NCBI GenBank assembly: GCA_964418365.1
Contig: CAYQLM010000096.1
Location: forward strand, 1-11,514
Length of the DNA stretch: 11,514 nucleotides
From: JBBDXS01 sp964418365
GTDB taxonomy: Bacteria; Chloroflexota; Dehalococcoidia; DSTF01; RBG-16-68-14
Reading direction: 5' to 3'
Below, one piece after another: positions 11,227-11,514 of this stretch. The notes beneath the pieces were generated by a model, which saw nothing but the letters and a program-made list of their open reading frames with translations, made no database searches and had not been told where the DNA came from. The translations under genes and the position numbers were made by a program. Position 1 is the stretch's first letter. Every line of letters begins with the position of its first letter.

Positions 11227-11514
11227 CTAACTGACGACGCCGCGCTCGCGCAGGAAGGCGATCGCGCCCGCGACGGCCTCGTCCGGCTCGAGTTGGTTGA
11301 TCTCGAAGACGCGCAGCGCCGTCGCCGGCAGCCCGCGCGCGATGTAGTCCCACTCGACGTCGCCCCGTCCCGGCGCGCGGTGGTCGCCGATGCCATCGAC
11401 GTCGTGCAGGTGCGCCCCGAGCGTGCGCGCGCCGTTCGTCTCCAGCCACACGCGCTTATCGACGTAGCCCAGACGCGCCTGCACCTCCGCGTGGCCGACG
11501 TCGTGCCAGTAGCC
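11227..11514 (-). CDS. Sugar-phosphate isomerase/epimerase-type TIM barrel, C-terminal part
   Basis: 95 residues plus stop, entering from the right edge in frame. YWHDVGHAEVQARLG, the strand GAHLHDVDGIGDHRAPGRGDVEWDYI and the late strand ALRVFEINQ are the last three strands of the xylose-isomerase-like / AP-endonuclease-2 barrel. The His-Asp of WHDVGH, the His-Asp of HLHD and the Glu of FEI sit where this family places metal ligands. The family includes sugar isomerases, epimerases and inosose dehydratase; no specific reaction can be assigned from the fragment. It ends with FLRERGVVS. Confidence 0.85.
   Translation of the reverse strand, partial: GYWHDVGHAEVQARLGYVDKRVWLETNGARTLGAHLHDVDGIGDHRAPGRGDVEWDYIARGLPATALRVFEINQLEPDEAVAGAIAFLRERGVVS

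Overview
The window is G+C-rich bacterial DNA that is densely coded on both strands. Gene content is ordinary bacterial housekeeping plus accessory genes: zinc-ribbon threonine synthase, a CysO-type sulfur carrier, bacterial-type ProRS with an editing insertion, ArsR/SRPBCC/DinB, an SDR, and exported proteins. Intergenic DNA carries dispersed palindromic repeats. A Chloroflexota (Dehalococcoidia-like) or deep actinobacterial origin fits best, but this is inference; the window holds no rRNA or other phylogenetic anchor. No tRNA, rRNA, CRISPR array, insertion sequence or phage gene was seen.

Left part (1-3164). A truncated alpha/beta-hydrolase-like gene on the minus strand diverges from a four-gene plus-strand cluster: threonine synthase (thrC), a small stand-alone NIL-domain protein, an FMN-binding split-barrel (pyridoxamine-phosphate-oxidase-like) protein, and a CysO-like ubiquitin-fold sulfur carrier ending in Gly-Gly. 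A fold-type-II PLP enzyme acting on a phosphorylated amino acid beside a thiocarboxylate-type carrier and a NIL protein resembles the parts of a protein-bound-sulfur route to cysteine or homocysteine. The thrC leader contains a long hairpin and a second hairpin whose 5' arm is complementary to the thrC Shine-Dalgarno sequence.

Middle (3165-6357). A minus-strand operon runs ArsR-like regulator, then an SRPBCC-PDZ fusion, then a DinB-like protein, with an ATGA overlap and an 8-nt gap. It diverges from a class I SAM methyltransferase; the shared intergenic region has two promoter-like sequences around a TGTC-CT-GACA palindrome. Downstream of the methyltransferase, 6001-6357 is non-coding and full of repeats, including two tandem copies of an ~83-nt multi-hairpin unit.

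Right part (6358-11514). In order: a small two-helix membrane protein; a lipoprotein gene translationally coupled to the end of proS (both minus strand); proS; a divergent SDR oxidoreductase; a hairpin between convergent genes; a secreted, C-terminally membrane-anchored protein on the minus strand with a ~235-nt structured leader and a recognisable promoter; and the C-terminal end of a sugar-phosphate isomerase/epimerase-type TIM barrel running off the right edge. The two exported-protein genes have much more relaxed third-codon-position usage than their neighbours.
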